A stretch of 64,000 nt of DNA from Oscillospiraceae bacterium (GTDB lineage: Bacteria > Bacillota > Clostridia > Oscillospirales > UBA929): contig WRIZ01000007.1 in assembly GCA_009782475.1 (NCBI GenBank), forward strand, positions 1 to 64,000, written 5' to 3'. Under the pieces are notes generated by a model, which saw only the letters and a program-made list of their open reading frames with translations, was not told the DNA's origin and searched no databases. Each line of letters begins with the position of its first letter. Position 1 is the stretch's first letter. Positions 41,504 through 51,111 of the stretch are shown piece after piece. A program made the position numbers and the translations under genes.

Positions 41504-42916
41504 TCAGGATGGTTCAATTTCTCTAAGGCGTTCCAGCGGCTTCTGCGCGGGGCCGCTGATCACGCTGCCTTCGGCGTCGAACCGTGAGCCGTGGCAGGAA
41601 CAATCCCATGTCTCTTCCTCCCCGTTCCATTCAACGGCGCAGCCCATGTGTGTGCAGACCGGTTTGACCGGCGGGAGCATATGGGATAAAAACCCCCCGG
41701 CGATGCCGGCCGCGTTCTTGAAAAAACTCCCGGCTTGGAGGCCAATGTCGCCGCGGCCGAGGGAAAAGGCGTCTTCCGCCGCACTGCGCCCTGTTGTGAT
41801 CAAATCGGCGATGATCTCCGCCGCCGCCATGCTGGCTGTCATGCCCCATTTGTTGAAACCTGTTGCGATATAGATGTTCTCCCCCGCGCTGTTATAACGG
41901 CCGATATACGGAATCCGGTCGTGGGTCATGCAGTCCTGCGCCGACCACATATATTGCACATTTGCCGTTGGATAAAGGCGGCGCGCCTCTTTCTCCAAGC
42001 CTTGATAATGATCTTCCTTCCTGTCCTGCCCTGTTTTATGGTCATAGCCGCCAAACAGAATCATTCCGTCCCATCCGCGGAAGGTCAATCCCCCGTCTTC
42101 GCAATCGACATACATATCCTTGAGCGTCCCCGCGCCTTGAAGCAGGGACAGATAGGAACGGCTTTGATAGATTTGGGTGAATAGAAGAGAATGTTTGTCG
42201 ATAAACGGGTAATGCGAGGCGGATATGATGTGTTTGCAGCGGATGTTCCCCTTTTCGGTGTACACAATCCCCGCTTTTGCCGCCGTTGCTTTGGTATGTG
42301 TGTAAATTTTACAACCCGCGCCGGTCAGAATCTCACTGATATGCAGCGCAAATTTAAGGGGATGGAAAGAGGCTTGATGCGGAAAGCGCACCGCCCCCAA
42401 AATGTCAAACGGCAGCTCGGTCTTTCGGTCAAATGCCGCGTCCATACCGAGTTTTTGAACGGCAGATACTTCCTCCTCCATAGAGGGCAGGTTTTGCTCA
42501 TCCGTCGTGTATACCCATGAATTGCAAGGGGTAAAGCCGCAATCGATCCGCTCGCGCCGGATGATCTCCCCGAAATGCTGAATGGCGTTTTGGTTCGCGG
42601 CCAAAACCTTTTGCGCGCCCTCCAACCCCAATCCTTTGAGCAGCTTGTGGTACAGGAGGCCGTGCTGTGACGTGATCTTCGCGGTCGTTCCGGCGGTCAC
42701 GCCGCCGCACAACTCCCCGGCGTCGATCAGGATGATGTTCTCAACGCCTTTGCGGTAGAGAAAGTACGCGCACAAAAGACCGCACATCCCCCCGCCGACG
42801 ATGACCGCGTCGGCTTGCGTGTCGCCCCGCAAGGGGTTATGACGGGGCATCTCTTCCTGCTGCCAAACCGACTGACGAATTTTTTCCAAAACCAAAGGAA
42901 AGCCCTCCCTGTTCAT
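41504..42916 (-). CDS. FAD-dependent oxidoreductase with C-terminal Rieske [2Fe-2S] domain
   Basis: ADAVIVGGGMCGLLCAYFLYRKG; VCTHMGCAVEWNGEEETWDCSCHGSRFDAEG. Confidence 0.94.
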   Translation of the reverse strand: MNREGFPLVLEKIRQSVWQQEEMPRHNPLRGDTQADAVIVGGGMCGLLCAYFLYRKGVENIILIDAGELCGGVTAGTTAKITSQHGLLYHKLLKGLGLEGAQKVLAANQNAIQHFGEIIRRERIDCGFTPCNSWVYTTDEQNLPSMEEEVSAVQKLGMDAAFDRKTELPFDILGAVRFPHQASFHPLKFALHISEILTGAGCKIYTHTKATAAKAGIVYTEKGNIRCKHIISASHYPFIDKHSLLFTQIYQSRSYLSLLQGAGTLKDMYVDCEDGGLTFRGWDGMILFGGYDHKTGQDRKEDHYQGLEKEARRLYPTANVQYMWSAQDCMTHDRIPYIGRYNSAGENIYIATGFNKWGMTASMAAAEIIADLITTGRSAAEDAFSLGRGDIGLQAGSFFKNAAGIAGGFLSHMLPPVKPVCTHMGCAVEWNGEEETWDCSCHGSRFDAEGSVISGPAQKPLERLREIEPS

Positions 42917-42991
42917 CCATTTCTTCTATATCCTTTGCCGATGAACGCATTGTTATACCGCCGCATACACTGCCTAGGAGGGGATGAGGCT

Positions 42992-43534
42992 ATGGCGGGG
43001 GTACTGGAAGGCTTGGTTTTGGCGTTCGTTTGCTCGATCGACGCATTTGCGGCCGCTTTTGCTTACGGCGGCAAACGGATACGGATACCGCTGCTTTCCG
43101 CCGCGCTCATTACGGCGATCTGCACCGCCTTTTTAAGCGGAGCCCTCTTATTGGGCGTGTGGGCACGGCCGTTGTTGCCCGATTGGCTGATCATTTCCAT
43201 CGGTTCCGGCATCTTATTCATTCTAGGCATATGGAAACTCCTTGACAAGGGGCATATCAAAGACGGCGACAAAAACGGGGATATGATCATATCCCCGTTT
43301 GAAGCGGTTGCGTTATCATTGGCGGTGGGCATAGACGGTCTTGCCGCCGGGGTGAGCGCTGGCGTCGGCAACGTGGATTTCACCGCCGCAACCGCCGGAT
43401 CGGCTGTTTTGGGACTGGCGGCGATATTGGGAGGCAGCCGCCTGGGCAGGAAGGTATCCGGCGCGCTGCCGTTCAACCCGTCTTGGCTCGGCGGCGTGAT
43501 TTTAATTGGTTTAGCGGTGTATAGAATCTTCTAG
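42992..43534 (+). CDS. YtaF-like sporulation membrane protein (MntP family)
   Basis: LVLAFVCSIDAFAAAFAYGGKRIRIP; AVALSLAVGIDGLAAGVSAGVG. Confidence 0.82.
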   Translation: MAGVLEGLVLAFVCSIDAFAAAFAYGGKRIRIPLLSAALITAICTAFLSGALLLGVWARPLLPDWLIISIGSGILFILGIWKLLDKGHIKDGDKNGDMIISPFEAVALSLAVGIDGLAAGVSAGVGNVDFTAATAGSAVLGLAAILGGSRLGRKVSGALPFNPSWLGGVILIGLAVYRIF

Positions 43535-43535
43535 G

Positions 43536-45422
43536 CTATTTTCTTTTGTTGTAATAAAGCACAAGAGCCACCCCTGCCGCCATAACCGCGGCGGAGACAA
43601 TGATCACAAGCATATAGCTGTCTTTATCGTCCGCGTCCTCGTCATCCCCGCCGGTCGGCGGGGGTGTTTCCGTTTGCCCGCCGGACGATTTATCGGGTGC
43701 GGAGATGGGTGTCATAGAGGCTTGGCCGCCGCTTTTCACATCGTCATACGCCCCGGCGAGATAGCCTTCGGGGTCCATGACGGCGTAGTAGGCGAGTTTG
43801 GGGCTGGTGCTTTCGTCAAACAGAAGGGGGCTTCCCCCGCTGCGCCAGCTGGTGGGGTCGTCGATCCCCCAAATGGAGACGCGAACGATATGGTCGGAAT
43901 ATTTTTTGAAGATTTGAAAGAGTTCGGCATAGAGTTTAGCTTGCTTTTGCTCCTCCTCCTCGGTCAGTTCCTTATATCCCGTCCAGCTTCCCATCGGGAT
44001 GTCCAGTTCGGCAATGCTGAGCTCACATCCTGTTTGAATCCACCGTATGATGGTTTCTTCCACATTGGCCGGGTTGAGATGGTTTGTCCAGTAATGCGCC
44101 TGCAACCCCAACCCTTCGATCAGGAGCCTATTGGGTTCGGTGTTGCGCGGGTCGGTTCTCCATTGTTCGTTGAGTTCTTCCGTCATTAGGGCAATGACTT
44201 CGCGCTTGTGGGCGTATTCTTCGTTATAATCAAGATAATAGAGGATGGCATTAGGGTCGGCCTGACGGGCAAAAACAAAGGCGTCGTAGATATAATCAGC
44301 TCCGCTTTCCCCGGTACTTGTGTCGGCACCGTTTTCATACGCTCCATACCATGGAGAATCTTCGTTGGTAGTGCCGTTCTTGCGCAGCTCGTCGTGCCAA
44401 TAACCGTCGCCGGTGCTGGGAGTGAACGCTTCGTTCACAACGTCCCAGGAGATGACGCGTCCGGCGTAATGCCCCGCCACGGTGGTGATGTAGTCCTCCA
44501 AGTTGGCGCGCGCCTCCGCGCGGGTCAGCACCGACCCGTTGGGGTGTTGATTCAGCCAATCGGCCGACTGGGCGTGCCATACCAAAGTGTGCCCATGTAC
44601 GGGGAAACCTGCGCCGGAGAGGATTTGCAGCATGGCGTCGGCGGCGTCAAAGATATATTCACCCTTGCTTGCTCCGCCCAGGGCGTCGGGTTTCATGGCA
44701 TTGCCCAACGTCATCACATTGAAATGGCGTTTGACCAGCTCAAACCGCTGCCCGTTGAGGTCGGAGCGGACAACCGCGCTGCCCAGCAGAAAATGTTCGG
44801 CGTAGATTTCCTTCAATGACGGCAGGTTCAAACTTGGGGTGATCCCCCCGCCCTGCGGCGGATAAAACAGCATATCATCTATGTAGAACTCCGCGTCGGG
44901 CACATCACATTCGATGTAGATGGTCACAAACTCCGCGTTGGGATAGGAAGCCGTTCCAGTCAGTTCTGTCCAGCCCCCGGCGCGGGAAACCGTTTTCTCG
45001 TCAAGGCTGTAGTATTGCGCGCCGTCGCCCTGCCCGATTTGGGTACACAACCTGAATGTCACGCTCTCCGGCGTCTTGGGCAAGACCCAAATTGAGACGT
45101 CGTAGTGCAGACCCGGTTCGATATGCGCCGATACGTTCCTTGAAGGACCGTGCCATGCTGCGCTTCGGTTGGTGACCAACAGGGATTTCGTCCCGCCGCG
45201 AGCCTCTTCATCGGTCACGGTGAGAACCTCACTTCCGGCGTGGCCGCTAAAGCCCTGCCTGTTGTTGCTCTCAAAATCGATAAACGGCATCTCCACAGCC
45301 GCTTCAGCAAAAAAGGCGGACGGCGCGGAAAGGAGCAGTAACGTGACCGCCAGCAAACAAGCAAAACAGCGGCGGGCTCGGTTTTTTCCAAACATATCGT
45401 TTTCCCTTTCTATCTTCTTCAC
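43536..45422 (-). CDS. Secreted, membrane-anchored GH10 endo-1,4-beta-xylanase with N-terminal CBM-like domain
   Basis: GHTLVWHAQSADWLNQ; VISWDVVNEAF; ELSIAELDIPMG; C-terminal TM SYMLVIIVSAAVMAAGVALVLYYNKRK. Confidence 0.93.
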   Translation of the reverse strand: MKKIERENDMFGKNRARRCFACLLAVTLLLLSAPSAFFAEAAVEMPFIDFESNNRQGFSGHAGSEVLTVTDEEARGGTKSLLVTNRSAAWHGPSRNVSAHIEPGLHYDVSIWVLPKTPESVTFRLCTQIGQGDGAQYYSLDEKTVSRAGGWTELTGTASYPNAEFVTIYIECDVPDAEFYIDDMLFYPPQGGGITPSLNLPSLKEIYAEHFLLGSAVVRSDLNGQRFELVKRHFNVMTLGNAMKPDALGGASKGEYIFDAADAMLQILSGAGFPVHGHTLVWHAQSADWLNQHPNGSVLTRAEARANLEDYITTVAGHYAGRVISWDVVNEAFTPSTGDGYWHDELRKNGTTNEDSPWYGAYENGADTSTGESGADYIYDAFVFARQADPNAILYYLDYNEEYAHKREVIALMTEELNEQWRTDPRNTEPNRLLIEGLGLQAHYWTNHLNPANVEETIIRWIQTGCELSIAELDIPMGSWTGYKELTEEEEQKQAKLYAELFQIFKKYSDHIVRVSIWGIDDPTSWRSGGSPLLFDESTSPKLAYYAVMDPEGYLAGAYDDVKSGGQASMTPISAPDKSSGGQTETPPPTGGDDEDADDKDSYMLVIIVSAAVMAAGVALVLYYNKRK

Positions 45423-45841
45423 GAATGAACGGTCAACTCGGTTAAAGCCAAACGGACATAAATATTCCCAATCGCTTCATAGGTTTCCAAAACGCCGGTT
45501 ATGTCAATGGTTTGCTCCTCTTCCGGGTAGCCGCCCTTCCAAATAAACTCCAATCCTTGCTGGCAGCAGCTGGCTTCATCCCCGACCATCACAAAATGGT
45601 GGATAAGCCCTGTTTGCTCAAAATACGTGGAATAATACTGCCCTTTGATCTTAATGGTTTTTCCCAAATAGTCATCAGAGTTTTGCAATATTGTAACAAG
45701 CTGAGAATACGCCACCACACTGCCGAGGATGCTTAAATCCAAATCAACACCGCCGGCAGGCTTTTTGCCTTGACCCGAACAGCCCGAAAGCAATGATCCC
45801 GCAAGGCAGATGGCAACCAAAACGGACAAAATTCTCTTCAA
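45419..45841 (-). CDS. Small lipoprotein linked to a metal ABC transporter
   Basis: Lipobox LAGSLLSGC; OB-fold-like YLGKTIKIKGQYYSTYFEQTGLIHHFVMVGDEASCCQQGLEF; 4-bp overlap with the permease. Confidence 0.65.
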   Translation of the reverse strand: MKRILSVLVAICLAGSLLSGCSGQGKKPAGGVDLDLSILGSVVAYSQLVTILQNSDDYLGKTIKIKGQYYSTYFEQTGLIHHFVMVGDEASCCQQGLEFIWKGGYPEEEQTIDITGVLETYEAIGNIYVRLALTELTVHS

Positions 45842-46692
45842 CCCGCAACCCTCCTTGTGAATAAACCGGCCGCGCTGAACAGGAAAAACCCGGCAATGTC
45901 AACGGCAACAATGGTGGCACCCACAGGCGTATCGGCAACGATGGAGATAAGGATGCCAAAAGCGGCGCAAACAACCGATATGATAACGGAGGATATGGTG
46001 ACCGCCTTAAAGTTTTTGAAAACGCGCATGGCCGACAGAGCCGGAAACACCACCAACGCGGAGACCAGGAGCGAACCGACCAAATTCATCGCCAGCACAA
46101 TGATGACGGCGATCACAACGGCCAAAATCAGATTGTACAGTTTGGCTCTTGTTCCGGTCGCCGTGGCGAAATCCTCGTCGAAGGTAACGGCGAATATCTT
46201 ATGGTAAAACAACAGGAAGACCGCAACCACCAAAACCGATAACCCAATGCACAGCCAAACATCGGTGGTGGATAACGTCAGAATGGACACCGAACCGAAC
46301 AATGTGGCGCAGACGTCCCCGGCCAGGTTGGAGGCTTTGGAGAAGATGTTCATCACAAGATAGCCGATGGCAAGGGCTCCCACCGAGATCATGGCGATGG
46401 CCGCGTCGCCTTTGATTTTGGCGTTCTGCCCTGTGCGCAATAACAGGATGGCGCACAGGATGGTGATCGGGAGGACAAGAAAAACATTGTTTGACAGCTT
46501 CACCGCCGTAGCAATGGCCGTTGCGCCGAAAGCGACATGCGCCAGGCCGTCCCCGATAAACGAGAACCGCTTTAACACCAGCGTCACACCCAGCAGCGAT
46601 GAACAGAGGGCTGTCAGAACGCCGACAGCCATGGCATATCGAACGATCGGAAACTGAAAGGATGCCGCCAGCTTATCCAGCATCTCGGTCAT
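45838..46692 (-). CDS. Zn/Mn-type ABC transporter permease
   Basis: ABC-3 family signature: VTLVLKRFSFIGDGLAHVAFGATAIA. Confidence 0.93.
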   Translation of the reverse strand: MTEMLDKLAASFQFPIVRYAMAVGVLTALCSSLLGVTLVLKRFSFIGDGLAHVAFGATAIATAVKLSNNVFLVLPITILCAILLLRTGQNAKIKGDAAIAMISVGALAIGYLVMNIFSKASNLAGDVCATLFGSVSILTLSTTDVWLCIGLSVLVVAVFLLFYHKIFAVTFDEDFATATGTRAKLYNLILAVVIAVIIVLAMNLVGSLLVSALVVFPALSAMRVFKNFKAVTISSVIISVVCAAFGILISIVADTPVGATIVAVDIAGFFLFSAAGLFTRRVAG

Positions 46693-47402
46693 GTTTGCTC
46701 ACCTTCCGATCTGATGTATCTTCGACCCGCCTCACTCTCTGTATAGCCCCCGGCTGTGCCGAAATACAGAGGGTTTTGCTCCCCTATGTGCAGGATGTGG
46801 GAGGCATGTTTCATAGAAGCGGTAATGTCGTGCGAAATCATGATGACGGTTGTGCCGCCGTCATTCAAATCCTTGATCAGCGCGTATAAATCGGCCGAAG
46901 CGTTGGGGTCAAGCCCCGCCACCGGCTCGTCCAGCAACAGGAGCTTCCGGGTGGCGCACAACGCCCGCGCCAACAGCACCCGCTGCTGCTGCCCGCCGGA
47001 CAGCTCCCGGTAACACCGTTTTGCGAGGTTGGAGATACCCAGCCTCTCCATGTTTTCATCCGCCGCCCGCTTTTCGGCCTTGTTGAAATACGGGCGGATG
47101 CCGCAGCGGTTTAAGCAGCCCGAACGCACAACCTCCCGGACAGACGCCGGAAAATCTTTTTGAACCACCGTCTGCTGGGGCAGATAGCCGATTTCTTCGG
47201 GCAGCAGCCCGTCCCCCATTTGAATTTCGCCCGACATCGGCGTTTTCAGATGAAGCAGGGTTTTCATCAGCGTGCTTTTGCCCGAACCGTTATCCCCGAC
47301 GATGCACAGATAATCCCCCGCATTTACGGTGAAGGAGAGATTGGAAACAACCGTCTTCCCGTCGTACCCGAGGATCAGGTTTTGGCATGACAACAGCGGC
47401 AT
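46689..47402 (-). CDS. Zn/Mn-type ABC transporter ATPase
   Basis: CIVGDNGSGKSTLMKTLLHL; LSGGQQQRVLLARALCATRKLLLLDEPVAGLD. Confidence 0.94.
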   Translation of the reverse strand: MPLLSCQNLILGYDGKTVVSNLSFTVNAGDYLCIVGDNGSGKSTLMKTLLHLKTPMSGEIQMGDGLLPEEIGYLPQQTVVQKDFPASVREVVRSGCLNRCGIRPYFNKAEKRAADENMERLGISNLAKRCYRELSGGQQQRVLLARALCATRKLLLLDEPVAGLDPNASADLYALIKDLNDGGTTVIMISHDITASMKHASHILHIGEQNPLYFGTAGGYTESEAGRRYIRSEGEQT

Positions 47403-47417
47403 ATGTCTTCTCCTTTG

Positions 47418-48398
47418 TTACTGTAAAGCCTCTTTCAATACATTCAAATTGCTCCCCATGATGGCAAGATAGGCCGCCCCGCTTGCCGCGCCGCCCGATG
47501 TGACCGACTGCATCGAATCCAGCACGAGGATTCCCCGGTTTGGATCGTTGGAATTGCTGATGATGGTTTTGGCGATGGATTGGTTTGACCCTTCGGTCAC
47601 CATCACATGGTTCAAATTCAGCTCGTCCAGTTTTTCCACCAAAAAAGTCATGGTTTGAAAGCTGGCTTCGGTTTCCGCCGAGCAGCCGGGGAAGGCCGCA
47701 TACGCCTTTAACCCGTAGTCGTCCATCAGGTAACGGAAGGGGTAACGGTCACCGAACAATAATGTATCAACAGGAGCGGCATCCACCGCCTCCTTGTAGG
47801 CCGCGTCCAAGAACGATAACGCCGCCCGGTAGTCCGTCAGGTTGGCGTTGTATTGTTCAGCGTAGTCCGCATCCAGCGACGAGAGGATTTCGGCGATGGC
47901 GGCGCAGAAAATCTCCGCGTTTCGCAAAGAGAGCCACACATGCTCGTCAAACTCATCCTCATCGTCGTGATCGTCCTCATCGTGATCATCATCGTCCTGC
48001 ATACCCTCGAAGAGTTCTTCTATCTTTGCCGCATCCCCGAGCGTTTCCAGCAAGTTTAAGACAATCATGTCCGGGTTTACCGCCTGCCGGAGCGCGGCGT
48101 CCGCCCAATGGTCGGATTCGCCTCCCACATAGATGAACAAATCGCAGGCGGATATGGTGATCATATCGTCGACGGAAGGCTGATAGTTGTGCAGGTCGGC
48201 CAAACTCCTCTGAAGCAGGGTCAGCTCTATATCTCCTACCCTGTCCCCTAGGATTTGACGCACCCAGTCGTATTGCGGGAAGACGGTGCAAACGATCTTT
48301 AAGGAATCCCCCGCATCCGATTTGGTGCTTTCGTTTGGGGCTGAACAGCCGGCAAACACCAAGGCTGTTATGACAACAAATACAATGAATTTTTTCAA
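47418..48398 (-). CDS. Zn/Mn-type ABC transporter substrate-binding lipoprotein with acidic His-containing loop
   Basis: FPQYDWVRQILGD; loop DDDDHDEDDHDDEDEFDEHVWLS; ZnuA/AdcA family. Confidence 0.94.
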   Translation of the reverse strand: MKKFIVFVVITALVFAGCSAPNESTKSDAGDSLKIVCTVFPQYDWVRQILGDRVGDIELTLLQRSLADLHNYQPSVDDMITISACDLFIYVGGESDHWADAALRQAVNPDMIVLNLLETLGDAAKIEELFEGMQDDDDHDEDDHDDEDEFDEHVWLSLRNAEIFCAAIAEILSSLDADYAEQYNANLTDYRAALSFLDAAYKEAVDAAPVDTLLFGDRYPFRYLMDDYGLKAYAAFPGCSAETEASFQTMTFLVEKLDELNLNHVMVTEGSNQSIAKTIISNSNDPNRGILVLDSMQSVTSGGAASGAAYLAIMGSNLNVLKEALQ

Positions 48399-48480
48399 TG
48401 GAATTGACTCCTCCTATGTACTGTATTTATAAACAGTGGCTGCATTTCCCATACAAATCGGTTTTCGCGGGGGCTAACAG

Positions 48481-48509
48481 GTTAAAAAACAGCCTTATTT
48501 AGCTGTTAC
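48481..48509 (-). terminator. Intrinsic terminator downstream of the lipase-like gene
   Basis: Minus strand AACAGC-taaataag-GCTGTTTTTTAA. Confidence 0.75.
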
Positions 48510-48534
48510 AGTTTAGCATTCCCGCTTATAGAAG

Positions 48535-49233
48535 TCAATGAAAATATATCCTCTTGATCAGCCCCGCGTAATATCGGTGCGGGTAATGATCCAACGCCCG
48601 GGCGATCAGCGGCAGGCGGGGCGAGCCGACATGCAGTTTGGCTCCCACATGGCGGAACCCCCACAGCGCGGGCGGGACTTTTGTGATGACGTCGTTGCTG
48701 TTTTCGATCCGCACCGTTTTGCTGACCCGTTTGTTGTATGACTTCATAAACGCCTTATTGCCTACGCGGGGACATCCGAAAACGATGGCTTCTATATCGC
48801 GGTCGGGGTAATTATATTCAATATCAACAGCGCAGAGAACGGCCAAAGCCGCGCCAAGCGAATGCCCGGTGATTTTCACCGCGCGGATTTCGGGTGTGAT
48901 TTTGCTCAGGATACGGTCGCGTACGCCGGACAGTTTATAAAGGTTGATGAATCCTGTATGCACGCGGATTTTCGATGATGTGTTGTTATACGGGACGGTT
49001 TTTTTCCAAAAGGTGAGGTCGGCTTTCCAGTCGTTCCATGAATCCGTCCCCCGGAAGGTGATCCAAAGGGTATCGCCTTCCCTGCATAAAAAATAATGCA
49101 CGTCTGCCCGCCCGTATACATTGACGGCCTGACAGCCATGAGACGTATAGGGCTGCACATCGCGGTAGGCCGCCGCCGAATATTCCATCGCCTTGATCAT
49201 ATCTGAACTGTTCATCGTACCACCTCCAGCCAT
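48535..49233 (-). CDS. Class 3 lipase-like alpha/beta hydrolase
   Basis: WITFRGTDSWNDWKADLTFW; VKITGHSLGAALAVLCAVDI; VFGCPRVGNKAF. Confidence 0.9.
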   Translation of the reverse strand: MAGGGTMNSSDMIKAMEYSAAAYRDVQPYTSHGCQAVNVYGRADVHYFLCREGDTLWITFRGTDSWNDWKADLTFWKKTVPYNNTSSKIRVHTGFINLYKLSGVRDRILSKITPEIRAVKITGHSLGAALAVLCAVDIEYNYPDRDIEAIVFGCPRVGNKAFMKSYNKRVSKTVRIENSNDVITKVPPALWGFRHVGAKLHVGSPRLPLIARALDHYPHRYYAGLIKRIYFH

Positions 49234-49264
49234 CCTATGCCGGAGATGATGAACTGTTCGACAT

Positions 49265-49921
49265 TTATCGCTCCGCGCACCACCGAAGGGCGTTTTCCAG
49301 CAGACGTTGAACCTGTTGGTTCTGCCAGACAGCCGGATGATGCCCCGGCGTGAGGACGCAAACCCGTCCTTTGCCCTGCGTCCGCACCAAACCTGCCGGG
49401 CATATCCACGCGGGAGAATTGTGATACGGATTTTCCCGGTATAAGTGTTCCTCGCCCTGCGGCGGGGAATAGGAGGCCATCAGAATGTCGCTATCATTTG
49501 ATAGAATTTCCAATCGGTAGTGTTCGTCTACCTCGCAAAACGCTTCTACACCCTCTGTCACCGGATGCGGTTTGAGCGGTTGCACCATAACCGGGCAATC
49601 ACAGGGATGATAGGAAAAACGGCAGCCCAGCAACCGCCCCAGTGCAAGATTGGCGTCGGTTGTGACCGTTCCGTTATGTACGGCCAAAAGGCCTCCGCCG
49701 TTTTCTGCATATCGGATAAACGCGTTCTCCGTTTCCTCTGTCATCCACCCCTCGCCTTTGCAAAGAACGACGACGGGATAGTTGCTTAGGCATTCGGGAG
49801 AAAAAGTACCGGCATCGGTGACAACGTCAAAACTGAACCCTTTTGCTTCGAGCGGTTTGACGCCGTCGGACGGCACAACTCCCGGGTGCCAATGATCGTC
49901 ACAAATCAGCAAGCACTTCAT
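49265..49921 (-). CDS. ThuA-like domain protein
   Basis: YPVVVLCKGEGWMTEETENAFIRYAENGGGLLAVHNGT; GRVCVLTPGHHPAVWQ. Confidence 0.85.
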   Translation of the reverse strand: MKCLLICDDHWHPGVVPSDGVKPLEAKGFSFDVVTDAGTFSPECLSNYPVVVLCKGEGWMTEETENAFIRYAENGGGLLAVHNGTVTTDANLALGRLLGCRFSYHPCDCPVMVQPLKPHPVTEGVEAFCEVDEHYRLEILSNDSDILMASYSPPQGEEHLYRENPYHNSPAWICPAGLVRTQGKGRVCVLTPGHHPAVWQNQQVQRLLENALRWCAER

Positions 49922-51111
49922 ATATGGAACTCCATTTGACCGCCGCTGTATTCGGCGACATAGCCGCCGCGGAAACCGCTGACTTCGGCGTACCCGTTTT
50001 CATCGGTGAAGCATTTGGTTTCCGGGGTGCGCCATTCCTTCTGTATCAACTGATATAGAGCATCATACGCCGGTTTGACGCGGGCGTCGCGGGTCATCAG
50101 CCCGGCCGGGGCGTTGAGCCATCCGCCGTCGCTGAAGCTCCAGTAGGTGACGGCTTCCACCAGCGGGCAGTTGAACAGCAGCTTGTAGAACGCGGAAAGT
50201 TCCTCAGCCTGCCGCGCTTCGCCTTCTTCCGTTGTAGGCCATTCCTCAGGAGCGAAATCGTTTAAGTCGATGATTTCCGGCGGCATCAGCTCGCCCGAGA
50301 CCAAGTTGACTTCGGTGAAGTGCAGAGGAAGCCCGAACTTTTCAAAACGCGCCAAGACGGTCTCGGTTTTTTCAAGATTCCAGCAGCCTTGGTGCATATG
50401 CGATTGCAAGCCGATGGCGTTGAACTGGACGCCTGCGTCCAGCAATTCCCCGATCAGGTTGCTGTACTCCTCGCTCATGTTAAAGTCGTTGATGAGCAGG
50501 GTCGCGCTCGGGTTGGCCTGCTTCGCCTCGTCGAAGACCTTTTTCACAAGGCCGGTACGCCCCTCCTGCTTGCAGATGCGGGTGACGCCGTTGTCGTAAC
50601 GGTCGAAAACAGGCATGATGACCACTTCGTTGATGACGTCCCACATGTCGATCGCGCCCTCAAACTCCGAGACGTCGCGTTTGATGCGTTCCAGCTGCGC
50701 CGACAAAATCTCGGCGTTGGACAGATCGAGCAGCCACGGAGCGGTGACGGTGTGCCAGCATAGAGGATGCCCCTTGACGGCAATACCCTTTTGGCGCAGC
50801 CATTGGGCGGTGTTCAGCAGGCGCGCCGTATCCGGTTTGCCGCGTTCCGGCTCAAAACGCCCCCAGTAAAAGGGCAAGGTGATGAAATTGAAGAGTTCCA
50901 GCATCTTCCCCACCCGCGCCTCAGCCCGGGCTTTCTCCTCGCCCTCCAGCTCGCCGTTGACGACCTGCACCGACTCAAACCCGGCGCAGCCGAATTGTTC
51001 CCTGCTTGTCAGCTGCCGCACGGTGATCTCGCTGTTGGCCAGCGGCATCCCGTCCGTTCCGATGACCTGAATGGCTTCCGATCCCATTCTGTGCGCAACC
51101 ATACTGCTCAT
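49918..51111 (-). CDS. GH10 xylanase-like protein without signal peptide
   Basis: GHPLCWHTVTAPWLLD; DMWDVINEVVI; LHFTEVNLVSG; AVTYWSFSDGGWLN. Confidence 0.92.
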   Translation of the reverse strand: MSSMVAHRMGSEAIQVIGTDGMPLANSEITVRQLTSREQFGCAGFESVQVVNGELEGEEKARAEARVGKMLELFNFITLPFYWGRFEPERGKPDTARLLNTAQWLRQKGIAVKGHPLCWHTVTAPWLLDLSNAEILSAQLERIKRDVSEFEGAIDMWDVINEVVIMPVFDRYDNGVTRICKQEGRTGLVKKVFDEAKQANPSATLLINDFNMSEEYSNLIGELLDAGVQFNAIGLQSHMHQGCWNLEKTETVLARFEKFGLPLHFTEVNLVSGELMPPEIIDLNDFAPEEWPTTEEGEARQAEELSAFYKLLFNCPLVEAVTYWSFSDGGWLNAPAGLMTRDARVKPAYDALYQLIQKEWRTPETKCFTDENGYAEVSGFRGGYVAEYSGGQMEFHI

